64,000 nt of DNA. It comes from Steromphala cineraria (Eukaryota; Mollusca; Gastropoda; Trochida; Trochidae). Below, in pieces: positions 1-12,768 of this stretch. The notes under the pieces are model-generated. The model saw nothing but the letters and a program-made list of their open reading frames with translations, was not told the origin of the DNA and did not search any database. Location: contig OU744727.1 in assembly GCA_916613615.1 (NCBI GenBank), positions 1,766,593 through 1,830,592 on the forward strand. Direction: 5' to 3'. Position numbers and translations under genes: made by a program. Numbering within the stretch: position 1 is the first letter of the stretch; each line of letters opens with the position of its first letter.

Positions 1-310
1 CCAGTCTTGAAGGTGCGTAATCTGTATGTCAGTAGTCCTCAACCCAAGATATAACCCCAGTCTTGAAGGTGCGTAATCTGTATGTCAGTAGTCCTCAACC
101 CAAGATACAACCCCAGTCTTGAAGGTGCGTTATCTGTATTTCAGTAGTCCTCAACCCGAGATACAATTCCAGTCTTGAAGGTGCGTAATCTGTTTGTCAG
201 TAGTCCTCAACCCAAAATACAACCCCAGTATTGAAGGTGCGTAATCTGTTTGTCAGTCGTCCTCAACCCAAGATACAACCCCAGTCTTGAAGGTGCGTAA
301 GTCTATATGT
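1..310 (+). repeat. Exon 3 donor minisatellite, gene copy 1 (left edge cut)
   Basis: Tandem units of about 57 bp. Each holds the last ~29 nt of exon 3 (encoding NPRYNPSLE) followed by the donor GTGCGTAATCTG. About five units are inside the window and the array continues off the left edge. The same array follows intact exon 3 in gene copy 2 at 44815, which identifies its origin. Each unit runs into an in-frame TAA four codons or fewer after the donor. Confidence 0.9.
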
Positions 311-868
311 CAGCAGTCCTCAATATCAGATACATGTCATGAGTTGAAGAGTTCTTTCTGCCAGGTGTCTATAAACCAGATACAGTCCCAGCCTTGAAGG
401 TACCTCAATATCCGATAAAAGTTTTGAAGATATTTTCAGCATTAGACCCGTAAAGCTGTACAACACAAATTTGAAGGTGTTTGATTTATGCATAAGTACC
501 TTCAACAAATGCTACTTCTAAAATCTTGAGGTTTTCTCCTTTATTCATCAGGGGTTACGATTACCAATTAGGTGTAGAACGAATAATTTGTGTCATTACA
601 TGACGAGTAATCAAGTCACCTCTTCATCTAAAACTTTCTTGAAATATGAATTTATTCCATTTATGAGTAGACGGTAAACCTATATTAAAGTAAAAATGTT
701 CAACCTACGATCGAGTTGAATGTCGATTTATTTTGTTCAGTTGGGTTTGACTAAAATTGCTATTGATTCTATTGGCGACATACACATTTAATTGATAGAA
801 TTTTAAAGAAATTCAGTCACATTTCATGGTGATATTTTGTTCAGATCAAAAGTCTGTTTTCATCACAG
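311..868 (+). other. Intron 3, remainder (gene copy 1)
   Basis: Degenerate relics of the 57-bp unit persist to about 500 (for example CAGTCCCAGCCTTGAAGGT near 385). The rest is AT-rich intron with no coding signal, ending in the exon 4 acceptor TTTCATCACAG at 858-868. It is nearly identical to 45231-45782. Confidence 0.7.
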
Positions 869-1038
869 ATGGGGGATCCAAGGAGGACACCAGTTTCTCT
901 GCCATGAACCAATGTCATTACGATCTGACCTTCAAGGGTTCCGTGAACTCTCAGCACGGAATTTCCCGAGTCTGGTCGGACAGTGACGAAGTCAGGACAA
1001 ATCATGTTGATGCAGCAGGGAATATCAATATAATGGAG
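869..1038 (+). CDS. VWA5A-like copy 1, exon 4 (post-VIT segment)
   Basis: Phase-1 acceptor CATCACAG and donor GAG|GTTTGT. The 170-nt exon encodes a segment rich in Ser/Asp that contains SQHGI, a motif conserved in VWA5A proteins after the VIT domain. It differs from copy 2 at three residues (Asn/Ser, Val/Ile, Val/Leu). Confidence 0.85.
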
Positions 1039-1708
1039 GTTTGTATCCCCTAGCCTGTAGCACTGATATAACAGTTTACTTACTGGTGGTGCCGTCACAT
1101 CTTAAGTTAACATTAATGATGTTGTAGTGGATTGATAACGTGAATAAAAATGTTAAACATTTAGGAATTCATTAGTACAGTAAACATACATTTTCTTCCC
1201 ACGTATAAAGTCAGATAACCAACAATTTTTACAACTGAATCCCGCAATATGAGTCATATACGACGATACCATGACCTTCGGCTATACCAACCATCTGGTG
1301 TACCAGGTGTAGATGGATTGAGACTGGTGAAATGGGATTTTCATTTTATAACAAGCTGTGCAGATTATATTATTCACAGATACCTCCAAATGGTCTAACA
1401 AAAGTTCATTGACCTAATCTTCATTTAAGACAGAATATTTTAACACGGTTTTTACTTGATCATCCACCCAGCTTGTTGCATAGCAATAGGAGGCGTGCAC
1501 AGCTCTAAATGGTGGTGCTGCTACTGGGTCATTATATTTACCACACTTTAAAACAATACAAATGCTGCAAAGTAAACTTGACGTTTCCTCGAAGTATCCA
1601 GCGTTAAACTATAGAGCAAACTAATAAGTCAAATTTTAGCTCCTTTAAGAGGCATTTTAGAAGTTGGAATGACAAAAATGCTGAGGAATATATGGATGAC
1701 AACTTCTT

Positions 1709-1786
1709 TGTTCATAATATGCGACGTTTCCCTATTGCTTGAGAACGACACAAGAATATGTGTCGAAACGTCGCTTACAATGAACA
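1709..1786. repeat. Nested hairpin in intron 4, copy 1
   Basis: Outer arms contain GCGACGTTTC and GAAACGTCGC, extended by TTCAT/ATGAA. An inner arm pair is CGACACA/TGTGTCG. It is a small foldback sequence, possibly a MITE remnant, and is also present in copy 2 at 46635-46710. Confidence 0.7.
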
Positions 1787-2007
1787 TATGTTCCACAGCT
1801 TTATTGAAGTTTAGCTCTTAGATGCTTATGCACTGTTACGTATATAACGGTGTGATACAGATTTTGATAGCAAAACAAAATTGCAATTTGAATTATTGAT
1901 ATACTATTGACCATGTATTGATAAAACCTGATTTGATTTGTTTCATAGAACTGTAAATGTGTTGACTTGTGTACGTACATGCATATCTATAATTTGTCTC
2001 AGAACTG

Positions 2008-2079
2008 ATGATATCTCCTTAAATGTTCTGTATGAGAATTGTCACAAACCACAGACAACACTGGAAAAGGGCGATCAAG
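2008..2079 (+). pseudogene. VWA5A-like copy 1, exon 5 remnant
   Basis: Aligns with the 3' part of exon 5 of copy 2 (residues DISLNVLY...LEKGDQ) and keeps the donor CAAG|GTGAAA. The upstream 48 bp, including the acceptor TTTTTTACAG and the codons for the FQLDGPPRLD segment, is missing between two ATGA motifs. Upstream candidate AGs at 1948 and 2002 enter the in-frame TGA at 2006-2008 or the wrong phase, so no functional acceptor is visible. Confidence 0.8.
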
Positions 2080-2888
2080 GTGAAACACTGTCTTTATCAA
2101 ATATACTATCTATTATCAATTAATATATGTTCAACAAAGCAAATCCAAGGACAAGGACGGAGGTTTTATAGCTTCTAATGTTTACAACAGTTTTTGACCA
2201 GAAGCATTATTCCATTTTATAAAATTATGAAAACACTACAATTGTGTCAGGAAATTTGTCCCATCGACACTGGCGCTGAGGGAAACGGATCAATCATTAC
2301 TCAAAATCTAGTTAAGAATAAGATAGACACTCAGGGACAAAAGAAACGATGCCATTTAAAATGTTTGATAAAGTTAGCATTGATATTTTCGGCTGAAATA
2401 TGGTAATATCACTAGTTAAAGAGCCAACTTACTTTTGTACTTCTAAGCTATATATGAAAGGTTGTATAAAAGTCTCCGGAGAAGGGCAATCAAGGTCAAC
2501 TATCAACTATGTTCTTAAATTGACTATCGATTGGTGATGTGACCATACCTTTTTATAGGCCAAATAAAACTAGATTGATCGATGACCAAAGATCTTCATA
2601 CACAATATGTTGACAAAAAAAAACCAGTTTGACAATGATTGTTTAGTCGCCGTTCTATAACAAAGATATTTATTTTAGTGCAATATTGATTACTGAATAC
2701 ATTCTGGATAGGCATCAAGTTTATTTCAAGTAAAGATAAATGTCATGGATATTTTCGTCATAACATTTGTCTTGCTGGTTATTAAATTTGTTCTAAAGAA
2801 GAAACACGATTAAAGAATTGAATAGAAACGATTGGTAATTAGTTTGTTGTTTAATAGAGTAAATAAGGCATTTGGAATCATTTCACAG

Positions 2889-2993
2889 ACAAGGAGGGTC
2901 TGATGAGAAAGGATCTGCTGATGTTGTCCTTCTACCCTGATTCCTCAACAACTTCCGGTTCCGCTGAATTCATCTTCATCATCGACCGGTCAG
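2889..2993 (+). CDS. VWA5A-like copy 1, exon 6 (start of VWA domain)
   Basis: 105 nt, phase 1 to phase 1. It encodes the first VWA beta strand (EFIFIIDRS), which opens the MIDAS motif DxSxS. It lacks two codons (Leu-Ser) present in copy 2 just before the SSTTSG stretch. Confidence 0.9.
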
Positions 2994-3699
2994 GTAAAAA
3001 TAAAGTTTTTAATCAATATGTGTGTTCGTGAAAGAACAGAAAGCTGGAATAAAAACATTGATTGTCTTCGATCCTGAGAAAATACATATGAGTTGTACTT
3101 TCGTTTTGAGTGCATTTTGATTAATCCTTGAGTTTCTTGACCATGTTTTTTTCTTTGTGCATTCCATATTTATTTTCACTAAAAGTAGAGTTCCAAGGGC
3201 GACAACTTGCCTGATTAATATAAAACTGCATACCGCAAATATAATAAAACTAGTTCACTCTGGAACAATATGTAATAATATGAGGTAAGAATGATTCATT
3301 TTGACTGCAAACCTTAGAATATATATCAGTTATAGTAACTGTTGTGATGAAATTAATATAAAAAAGTAAACAGATCCATTTTCCAAGCTTAAATGAATTT
3401 ACAGTGTTCCCTCTAAACTTACTTGATACTCAACGACAACAGGTAATCCGCTTGGAACATGTGATGTTTGTCATGAATTTATATTTATTGGGGTAGAATT
3501 TAAGAAATAAAATTCAAAAAGGTGTTATTCAACCTTCAAGTTCAATTGTTTTCTATTCTATGATTTTTCTTTATGCATAACAACAGTGTAAAATGAACAG
3601 TTTGCCTTGAGTGTCGTACATGTAAATGTAAAAATGACATTTAAGTTGGATAAACGTCACTTTTTAATTGAATTCCAACAATATTCATGTGTTCTGCAG

Positions 3700-3826
3700 G
3701 CAGTATGGATGGAGAGTCCATTCAAAGTGCAAAGGAGGCGATGCTTTTCTTCCTGAAGAGTTTGCCAGTTGACTGTTTCTTCAACATCATCAGCTTTGGC
3801 AGCTCGTACAAAGCTTTGTTCCCTAG
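3700..3826 (+). CDS. VWA5A-like copy 1, exon 7 (VWA, MIDAS)
   Basis: 127 nt after acceptor GTTCTGCAG. It completes DRSGSM and encodes the helix and strand with FFLKSLPVDCFFNIISFG, a VWA signature close to the vertebrate VWA5A consensus. Its protein is identical to copy 2 apart from the last split codon. Confidence 0.92.
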
Positions 3827-4237
3827 GTATTCATATTTACCATATATAAACTTTCAAAAGTGTACGTTTTAACAAAACAGTACAAATGGGTACTGCGATG
3901 ATTCCTAACCACGCATCAGTGAATTGAATTTTGATACATCACATATTTGACAGATAACCGTTTAATGTTTATAGAAAATAATATTTCAAGATTTACGAGA
4001 TTAATTTACCCGTATTAAATTGATAGGATATGTTATTGGTTTTCAATTTTCAAATTAAGAAGGTTGTTTAACACAATGGGACCGAAAGATGACTAACTCG
4101 GTCCACAATAAAAGATATCCAAACAACTTTACCCATACAATCTTCGCCGCTGATGTATTCCAACATCCAATCAGAGGCATGTTCTACAGGTAACAATGCA
4201 ACTCCATATGTTCACAAACGTGTCTATAAAATTCTAG

Positions 4238-4382
4238 CGGGAGCATGCAATACACGGAAGGAACACTGAAACAAGCAATGAACCTCCAAGCACATCTGAG
4301 AGCAGACATGGGAGGGACGGAGATCCTGAGACCTCTCGAGTTTGTGTACAGGAAGAAAGCTCAGGCTGGATATCCCAGACAG
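4238..4382 (+). CDS. VWA5A-like copy 1, exon 8 (VWA, MIDAS Thr)
   Basis: 145 nt after acceptor AAATTCTAG. It encodes LRADMGGTEILRPL, carrying the MIDAS threonine in GGTEI. It differs from copy 2 at two residues (YTEGT against YKKGT). Confidence 0.92.
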
Positions 4383-4722
4383 GTAATGGTGAAAGAAACG
4401 TCTACTTTTCAATGTCTTTGGTTTCTACGTTTTCACTTTGCCTTTGTCACATTTAAATCAGTTATAAAATATAATTTCAACTTATTAGAAACAATTGTTT
4501 CGAAATGCGTTGAGAATTCCATTGGTTTTACGTCTATGAAATCAGTAAGTTTTAAAAATAAAATCTTTTGTTTTTTTGTAATTAAATAAGTGTTGTCATG
4601 CATACTGCATTAGTGTTTAGTTTTTCAATATTTATGTTCTTATCAATGAATGTTGTGAAATCCTCAACACTTTGAACTCTTTTTGACACTAACTAATTAC
4701 ACTTCTGGCACTATTCCGGCAG

Positions 4723-4802
4723 ATCTTCCCTCTGACTGACGGGGGTGTGTCTAATGCTGGAGAAGTGGTGTCATTGGTGAAAAGAAATTCTTATGACAGC
4801 AG
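4723..4802 (+). CDS. VWA5A-like copy 1, exon 9 (VWA, MIDAS Asp)
   Basis: 80 nt with acceptor CCGGCAG and donor GCAG|GTGAAA. It encodes IFPLTDGGVSNAGEV, where TDGG supplies the third MIDAS residue. Copy 2 has Leu in place of Pro. Confidence 0.92.
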
Positions 4803-5199
4803 GTGAAATGCATTTGTTTTTGGGTCATTTGCATAATTGATTCAACGTTTTAAGTAATTAGCCAATTCAACGAAACATCTGGTTTTAGCTAAGATAAAAG
4901 GTGATAGGACTTACGTGGCATTGATTGATCAGGCATAAGAAAATGAATATTACAATTGTTTCTCATAACTTGTGTCAGAGACGCAACCTTCTCCATCCAA
5001 TTTAGTGAGTCAGAAAAAAACACAACATGTATGTTGATCTATGTATTGACAGGATAGCTTTAAAATTTTCATTGCACCAAATTAAACCTTTTTTTGTCGA
5101 TTGCGCAGGTAGTTATTACAAAAAAAAAAAAAAAAAAAAAAACCCAAAAAAACCCATTTCAATAATTTCAATATTTTCCGATCTTCATTTCCTGTACAG

Positions 5200-5314
5200 A
5201 GTGTTCACAGTTGGTATCGGAGCCGGAGTCTCCACAACCCTCGTCAGGAATGTTGCTAAAGCTGGAGGAGGAGAAGCTGAATTTGTCACTGACAGTCTCA
5301 ATCTGCAGCAGAAG
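5200..5314 (+). CDS. VWA5A-like copy 1, exon 10 (end of VWA domain)
   Basis: 115 nt with acceptor CTGTACAG. It encodes FTVGIGAGVSTTLVRN and ends TDSLNLQQK, with donor AAG|GTGATG. The exon is base-identical to copy 2. Its last 27-30 nt and its donor are the seed of the giant array that follows. Reading through the donor gives VMQGR and a stop. Confidence 0.93.
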
Positions 5315-6544
5315 GTGATGCAGGGTCGCTAATGACTCAAATGCTTGTATTAGTTTAAGTAATAAGTGATACTAGTATTAGATCGACTATCTTATATGAA
5401 ACTAATACCTTAAGCACCAACAAATGCTTGTATTAGTTTAAGTAATAAGTGATACTAGTATTAGATCGACTATCTTATATGAAACTAATACCTTAAGCAC
5501 CAACAGTATCAATCTGCAGCAGGAGGTGATGCAGGGTCGCTAATAACTCTGATACTAGTATTAGATCGACTATCTTTAATGAAACTAACACCTTAAGCAC
5601 CAATAGTAAAATGCAGCAGAAGGTGATGCAGGGTCGCTAATAACTCATATAATAGTATTAGATCGGCTATCTTATATGAAATAATCACCTTAAGCACCGA
5701 CAGTCTCAATCTGCAGCAGAAGGTGATGCAGGATCGCTAATAACTCTGATACTAGTATTAGATCGACTATCTTTTATGAAACTAACACCTTAAGCACCAA
5801 TAGTAATCTGCAGCAGAAGGTGATGCAGGGTCGCTAATAACTCATATACTAGTATTAGATCGAATGTCTTATATGAAACTAACACCTTAAGCACCAACAG
5901 TATCAATCTGCAGCAGGAGGTGATGCAGGGTCGCTAATAACTCTGATACTAGTATAAGATCGACTATCTTTTATGAAACTAACACATTAAGCACCAATAG
6001 TATCAATCTGCAGCAGAAGGTGATGCAGGGTCGCTAATAACTCATATACTAGTATTAGATCGACAATCTTATATGAAATAATCACCTTAAGCACCGAGAG
6101 TCTCATTCTGCAGCAGAAGGTGATGCAGGGTCGCTAATAACTCATATACTAGTATTAGATCGACAATCTTATATGAAATAATCACCTTAAGCACCGACAG
6201 TCTCAATCTGCAGCAGAAGGTGATGCAGGGTCGCTAATGACTCAAATACTAGTATGAGATCGACTATCTTATATGAAATAATCACCTTTAGCACCGACAG
6301 TCTCAATCTGCAGCAGAAGGTGATGCAGGGTCGCTAATGACTCAAATACTAGTATTAGATCAACTTTCTTATATGAAACTAACACCTTAACCACCGACAG
6401 TCTCAATCTGCAGCAGAAGGTGATGCAGGGTCGCTAATGACTCAAATACTACTATTGGATCGACAATATTATATGAAACTAACACCTTTAGCACTGACAG
6501 TCTCAATCTGCAGCAGAAGGTGATGCAGGGTCGCTAATGACTCA

Positions 6545-7030
6545 AATGCTTGTATTAGTTTAAGTAATATTGATAATTTTTTATGTATTTTTAACGTATT
6601 CTCTGAATAATCTGAAATCAATAGGTACAACCAAAATAAAAATCAGATCAATATTCGTGAAATAAGACAGTAGGTAATTCAAATAATTTAGATGTTTGAA
6701 ATTTGTAGCTAAGTGTTTGTAGCCAGTCTAAGTGCAGCGAATTACACTTAGGGAACCAGAATGACTATGATTTCGATAAACAGGAAGTGAGATCAATTCT
6801 ACGCATGAAACAGTGACGTCACTGATTGTGGGATCGTTAAAGGCTACAGCAAGTGTTTGAGGGTGGTATACTTCAAATTCAAGATAGGTACTTTCTCGTT
6901 AATTAAAAAATCTGTTTTTGGTATCAAAATGTTTTCTGAAAGATTTGTCTACCCATAAATGTGCTCCAATACCATAGTTTTTCGGAAGGGTTAGCTGGAA
7001 ATGCAAGTCTGACCAAGCACCTTTAACTGA
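6545..7030. repeat. Array spacer 1, type A
   Basis: About 485 bp of non-monomer sequence, beginning AAATGCTTGTATTAG and ending GCACCTTTAACTGAAAC. It contains the perfect palindrome CAGTGACGTCACTG at 6811-6824 (core TGACGTCA, a CRE/ATF consensus) and a CTAAGTG/CACTTAG hairpin. No convincing ORF. Confidence 0.85.
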
Positions 7031-8788
7031 AACTAACACCTTAAGCACGGACAGTCTCAATCTGCAGCAGAAGGTGATGCAGGGTCGCTAATAACTCATA
7101 TAATAGTATTAGATCGGCTATCTTATATGAAATAATCATCTTTAGCACCGACAGTCTAAATCTGCAGCAGAAGGTGATGCAGGGTCGCTAATAACTCTGA
7201 TACTAGTATTAGATCGACTATCTTTTATGAAACTAACACCTTAAGCACCAATAGTAATCTGCAGCAGAAGGTGATGCAGGGTCGCTAATAACTCTGATAC
7301 TAGTATTAGATCGACAATCTTATATGAAATAATCACCTTAAGCACCGACAGTCTCAACCTGCAGCAGAAGGTGATGCAGGGTCGCTAATAACTCTGATAC
7401 TAGTATTAGATCGACTATCTTTTATGAAACTAACACCTTAAGCACCAATAGTAATCTGCAGCAGAAGGTGATGCAGGGTCGCTAATAACTCTGATACTAG
7501 TATTAGATCGACAATCTTATATGAAATAATCACCTTAAGCACCGACAGTCTCAACCTGCAGCAGAAGGTGATGCAGGGTCGCTAATAACTCATATACTAG
7601 TATTAGATCGAATGTCTTATATGAAACTAACACCTTAAGCACCAACAGTATCAATCTGCAGCAGGATGTGATGCAGGGTCGCTAATAACTCTGATACTAG
7701 TATTAGATCGACTATCTTTTATGAAACTAACACCTTAAGCACCAATAGTATCAATCTGCAGCAGAAGGTGATGCAGGGTCGCTTATAACTCATATACTAG
7801 TATTAGATCGACAATCTTATATGAAATAATCACCTTAAGCACCGACAGTCTCAATCTGCAGCAGCAGGTGATGCAGGGTCGCTAATAACTCATATACTAG
7901 TATTAGATCGACTGTCTTATATGAAACTAACACCTTAAGCACCAACAGTATCAATCTGCAGCAGGAGGTGATGCAGGGTCGTTAATAACTCTGATACTAG
8001 TATTAGATCGACTATCTTTTATGAAACTAACACCTTAAGCACCAATAGTATCAATCTGCAGCAGAAGGTGATGCAGGGTCGCTAATAACTCTGATACTAG
8101 TATTAGATCGACTATCTTATATGAAACTAATACCTTAAGCACCAACAGTATCAATCTGCAGCAGGATGTGATGCAGGGTCGCTAATAACTCTGATACTAG
8201 TATTAGATCGACTATCTTATATGAAACTAATACCTTAAGCACCAACAGTATCAATCTGCAGCAGGAGGTGATGCAGGGTCGCTAATAACTCTGATACTAG
8301 TATTAGATCGACTATCTTTTATGAAACTAACACCTTAAGCACCAATAGTAATCTGCAGCAGAAGGTGATGCAGGGTCGCTAATAACTCATATAATAGTAT
8401 TAGATCTGCTATCTTATATGAAATAATCACCTTAAGCACCGACAGTCTCAATCTGCAGCAGAAGGTGATGCAGGGTCGCTAATGACTCAAATACTAGTAT
8501 GAGATCGACTATCTTATATGAAATAATCACCTTTAGCACCGACAGTCTCAATCTGCAGCAGAAGGTGATGCAGGGTCGCTAATGACTCAAATACTAGTAT
8601 TAGATCGACTTTCTTATATGAAACTAACACCTTAACCACCGACAGTCTCAATCTGCAGCAGAAGGTGATGCAGGGTCGCTAATGACTCAAATACTACTAT
8701 TGGATCGACAATATTATATGAAACTAACACCTAAAGCACCAACAGTATCAATCTGCAGCAGAAGGTGATGCAGGGTCGCTAATAACTC

Positions 8789-9274
8789 AAATGCTTGTAT
8801 TAGTTTAAGTAATATTGATAATTTTTGATGTATTTTTAACGTATTCTCTGAATAATCTGAAATCAATGGGTACAACCAAAATAAAAATCAGATCAATATT
8901 CGTGAAATAAGACAGTAGGTAATTCAAATAATTTAGATGTTTGAAATTTGTAGCTAAGTGTTTGTAGCCAGTCGAAGTGCAGCGAATTACACTTAGGGAA
9001 CCAGAATGACCATGATTTCGATAAACAGGAAGTGAGATCAATTCTACGCATGAAACAGTGACGTCACTGATTGTTGGATCGTTTAAGGCTACAGCAAGTG
9101 TTTGAGGGTGGTATACTTCAAATTCAAGATAGGTACTTTCTCGTTAATTAAAAAATCTGTTTTTGGTATCAAAATTTTTTCTGAAAGATTTGTCTACCCA
9201 TAAATGTGCTCCAATACCATATTTTTTCGGAAGGGTTAGCTGGAAATGCAAGTCTGACCAAGCACCTTTAACTG
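8789..9274. repeat. Array spacer 2, type B
   Basis: Same 485-bp element with type B differences (GTCGAAGTG and GTTGGATCGTTTAAG). CRE palindrome at 9057-9070. Confidence 0.85.
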
Positions 9275-10036
9275 AAACTAACACCTTTAGCACTGACAGT
9301 CTCAATCTGCAGCAGTAGGTGATGCAGGGTCGCTAATGACTCAAATACTAGTATGAGATCGACTATCTTCTATGAAATAATCACCTTTAGCACCGACAGT
9401 CTCAATCTGCAGCAGAAGGTGATGCAGGGTCGCTAATAACTCATATACTAGTATTAGATCGACTATCTTATATGAAACTAATACCTTAAGCACCAACAGT
9501 ATCAATCTGCAGCAGGAGGTGATGCAGGGTCGCTAATAACTCTGATACTAGTATTAGATCGACTATCTTTTATGAAACTAACACCTTAAGCACCAATAGT
9601 AATCTGCAGCAGAAGGTGATGCAGGGTCGCTAATAACTCATATAATAGTATTAGATCGGCTATCTTATATGAAATAATCACCTTAAGCACCGACAGTCTC
9701 AATCTGCAGCAGAAGGTGATGCAGGGTCGCTAATGACTCAAATACTAGTATGAGATCGACTATCTTCTATGAAATAATCACCTTTAGCACCGACAGTCTC
9801 AATCTGCAGCAGAAGGTGATGCAGGGTCGCTAATAACTCTGATACTAGTATTAGATCGACTATCTTTTATGAAACTAACACCTTAAGCACCAATAGTAAT
9901 CTGCAGCAGAAGGTGATGCAGGGACAGTAATAACTCTGATACTAGTATTAGATCGACAATCTTATATGAAATAATCACCTTAAGCACCGACAGTCTCAAT
10001 CTGCAGCAGAAGGTGATGCAGGGTCGCTAATGACTC

Positions 10037-10522
10037 AAATGCTTGTATTAGTTTAAGTAATATTGATAATTTTTTATGTATTTTTAACGTATTCTCTGAA
10101 TAATCTGAAATCAATAGGTACAACCAAAATAAAAATCAGATCAATATTCGTGAAATAAGACAGTAGGTAATTCAAATAATTTAGATGTTTGAAATTTGTA
10201 GCTAAGTGTTTGTAGCCAGTCTAAGTGCAGCGAATTACACTTAGGGAACCAGAATGACTATGATTTCGATAAACAGGAAGTGAGATCAATTCTACGCATG
10301 AAACAGTGACGTCACTGATTGTGGGATCGTTAAAGGCTACAGCAAGTGTTTGAGGGTGGTATACTTCAAATTCAAGATAGGTACTTTCTCGTTAATTAAA
10401 AAATCTGTTTTTGGTATCAAAATGTTTTCTGAAAGATTTGTCTACCCATAAATGTGCTCCAATACCATATTTTTTCGGAAGGGTTAGCTGGAAATGCAAG
10501 TCTGATCAAGCACCTTTAACTG
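10037..10522. repeat. Array spacer 3, type A
   Basis: Near-identical to spacer 1, at an offset of about 3492 bp. CRE palindrome at 10304-10317. Confidence 0.85.
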
Positions 10523-12281
10523 AAACTAACACCTTTAGCACGGACAGTCTCAATCTGCAGCAGAAGGTGATGCAGGGTCGCTAATAACTCACATAATAGT
10601 ATTAGATCGGCTATCTTATATGAAATAATCATCTTTAGCACCGACAGTCTCAATCTGCAGCAGAAGGTGATGCAGGGTCGCTAATAACTCTGATACTAGT
10701 ATTAGATCGACTATCTTTTATGAAACTAACACCTTAAGCACCAATAGTAATCTGCAGCAGAAGGTGATGCAGGGTCGCTAATAACTCTGATACTAGTATT
10801 AGATCGACAATCTTATATGAAATAATCACCTTTAGCACCGACAGTCTCAACCTGCAGCAGAAGGTGATGCAGGGTCGCTAATAACTCATATACTAGTATT
10901 AGATCGAATGTCTTATATGAAACTAACACCTTAAGCACCAACAGTATCAATCTGCAGCAGGAGGTGATGCAGGGTCGCTAATAACTCTGATACTAGTATT
11001 AGATCGACTATCTTTTATGAAACTAACACCTTAAGCACCAATAGTAATCTGCAGCAGAAGGTGATGCAGGGTCGCTAATAACTCTGATACTAGTATTAGA
11101 TCGACAATCTTATATGAAATAATCACCTTAAGCACCGACAGTCTCAACCTGCAGCAGAAGGTGATGCAGGGTCGCTAATAACTCATATACTAGTATTAGA
11201 TCGAATGTCTTATATGAAACTAACACCTTAAGCACCAACAGTATCAATCTGCAGCAGGATGTGATGCAGGGTCGCTAATAACTCTGATACTAGTATTAGA
11301 TCGACTATCTTTTATGAAACTAACACCTTAAGCACCAATAGTATCAATCTGCAGCAGAAGGTGATGCAGGGTCGCTTATAACTCATATACTAGTATTAGA
11401 TCGACAATCTTATATGAAATAATCACCTTAAGCACCGACAGTCTCAATCTGCAGCAGCAGGTGATGCAGGGTCGCTAATAACTCATATACTAGTATTAGA
11501 TCGACTGTCTTATATGAAACTAACACCTTAAGCACCAACAGTATCAATCTGCAGCAGGAGGTGATGCAGGGTCGTTAATAACTCTGATACTAGTATTAGA
11601 TCGACTATCTTTTATGAAACTAACACCTTAAGCACCAATAGTATCAATCTGCAGCAGAAGGTGATGCAGGGTCGCTAATAACTCTGATACTAGTATTAGA
11701 TCGACTATCTTATATGAAACTAATACCTTAAGCACCAACAGTATCAATCTGCAGCAGGAGGTGATGCAGGGTCGCTAATAACTCTGATACTAGTATTAGA
11801 TCGACTATCTTTTATGAAACTAACACCTTAAGCACCAATAGTAATCTGCAGCAGAAGGTGATGCAGGGTCGCTAATAACTCATATAATAGTATTAGATCT
11901 GCTATCTTATATGAAATAATCACCTTAAGCACCGACAGTCTCAATCTGCAGCAGAAGGTGATGCAGGGTCGCTAATGACTCAAATACTAGTATGAGATCG
12001 ACTATCTTATATGAAATAATCACCTTTAGCACCGACAGTCTCAATCTGCAGCAGAAGGTGATGCAGGGTCGCTAATGACTCAGATACTAGTATTAGATCG
12101 ACTTTCTTATATGAAACTAACACCTTAACCACCGACAGTCTCAATCTGCAGCAGAAGGTGATGCAGGGTCGCTAATGACTCAAATACTACTATTGGATCG
12201 ACAATATTATATGAAACTAACACCTAAAGCACCAACAGTATCAATCTGCAGCAGAAGGTGATGCAGGGTCGCTAATAACTC

Positions 12282-12768
12282 AAATGCTTGTATTAGTTTA
12301 AGTAATATTGATAATTTTTGATGTATTTTTAACGTATTCTCTGAATAATCTGAAATCAATAGGTACAACCAAAATAAAAATCAGATCAATATTCGTGAAA
12401 TAAGACAGTAGGTAATTCAAATAATTTAGATGTTTGAAATTTGTAGCTAAGTGTTTGTAGCCAGTCGAAGTGCAGCGAATTACACTTAGGGAACCAGAAT
12501 GACCATGATTTCGATAAACAGGAAGTGAGATCAATTCTACGCATGAAACAGTGACGTCACTGATTGTTGGATCGTTTAAGGCTACAGCAAGTGTTTGAGG
12601 GTGGTATACTTCAAATTCAAGATAGGTACTTTCTCGTTAATTAAAAAATCTGTTTTTGGTATCAAAATTTTTTCTGAAAGATTTGTCTACCCATAAATGT
12701 GCTCCAATACCATATTTTTTCGGAAGGGTTAGCTGGAAATGCAAGTCTGACCAAGCACCTTTAACTGA
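12282..12768. repeat. Array spacer 4, type B
   Basis: Near-identical to spacer 2, at an offset of 3493 bp. CRE palindrome at 12549-12562. Confidence 0.85.

Larger units (their letters stand above)
2080..5199 (+). other. Introns 5-9 of copy 1 (non-exonic parts)
   Basis: Between the small exons are AT-rich introns of 340-810 bp with no further coding signal. Compared with copy 2 they carry many substitutions and indels. Intron 8 is 340 bp here against 434 bp there, and intron 9 has a poly-A tract at 5120-5142 where copy 2 has a CATAA microsatellite. Confidence 0.7.

Noticed and set aside
845..868. Alternative exon 4 acceptor 24 nt upstream in copy 1 (GTTCAG)
   Set aside because: In frame in copy 1, but the same bases in copy 2 read an immediate TAA, so the downstream acceptor is the conserved one.
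6840..7020. Small MITE inside each spacer (GTTAAAGG...CCTTTAAC)
   Set aside because: The inverted match is only about 8 bp and no flanking duplication could be defined.
8805..9041. 78-codon minus-strand open frame repeated in spacers at 8805, 12298, 55277 and 57323
   Set aside because: It sits in the non-coding array spacer, its length varies with single changes, type A spacers lack it, and the protein looks like no family. Its repetition reflects copying of the spacer.
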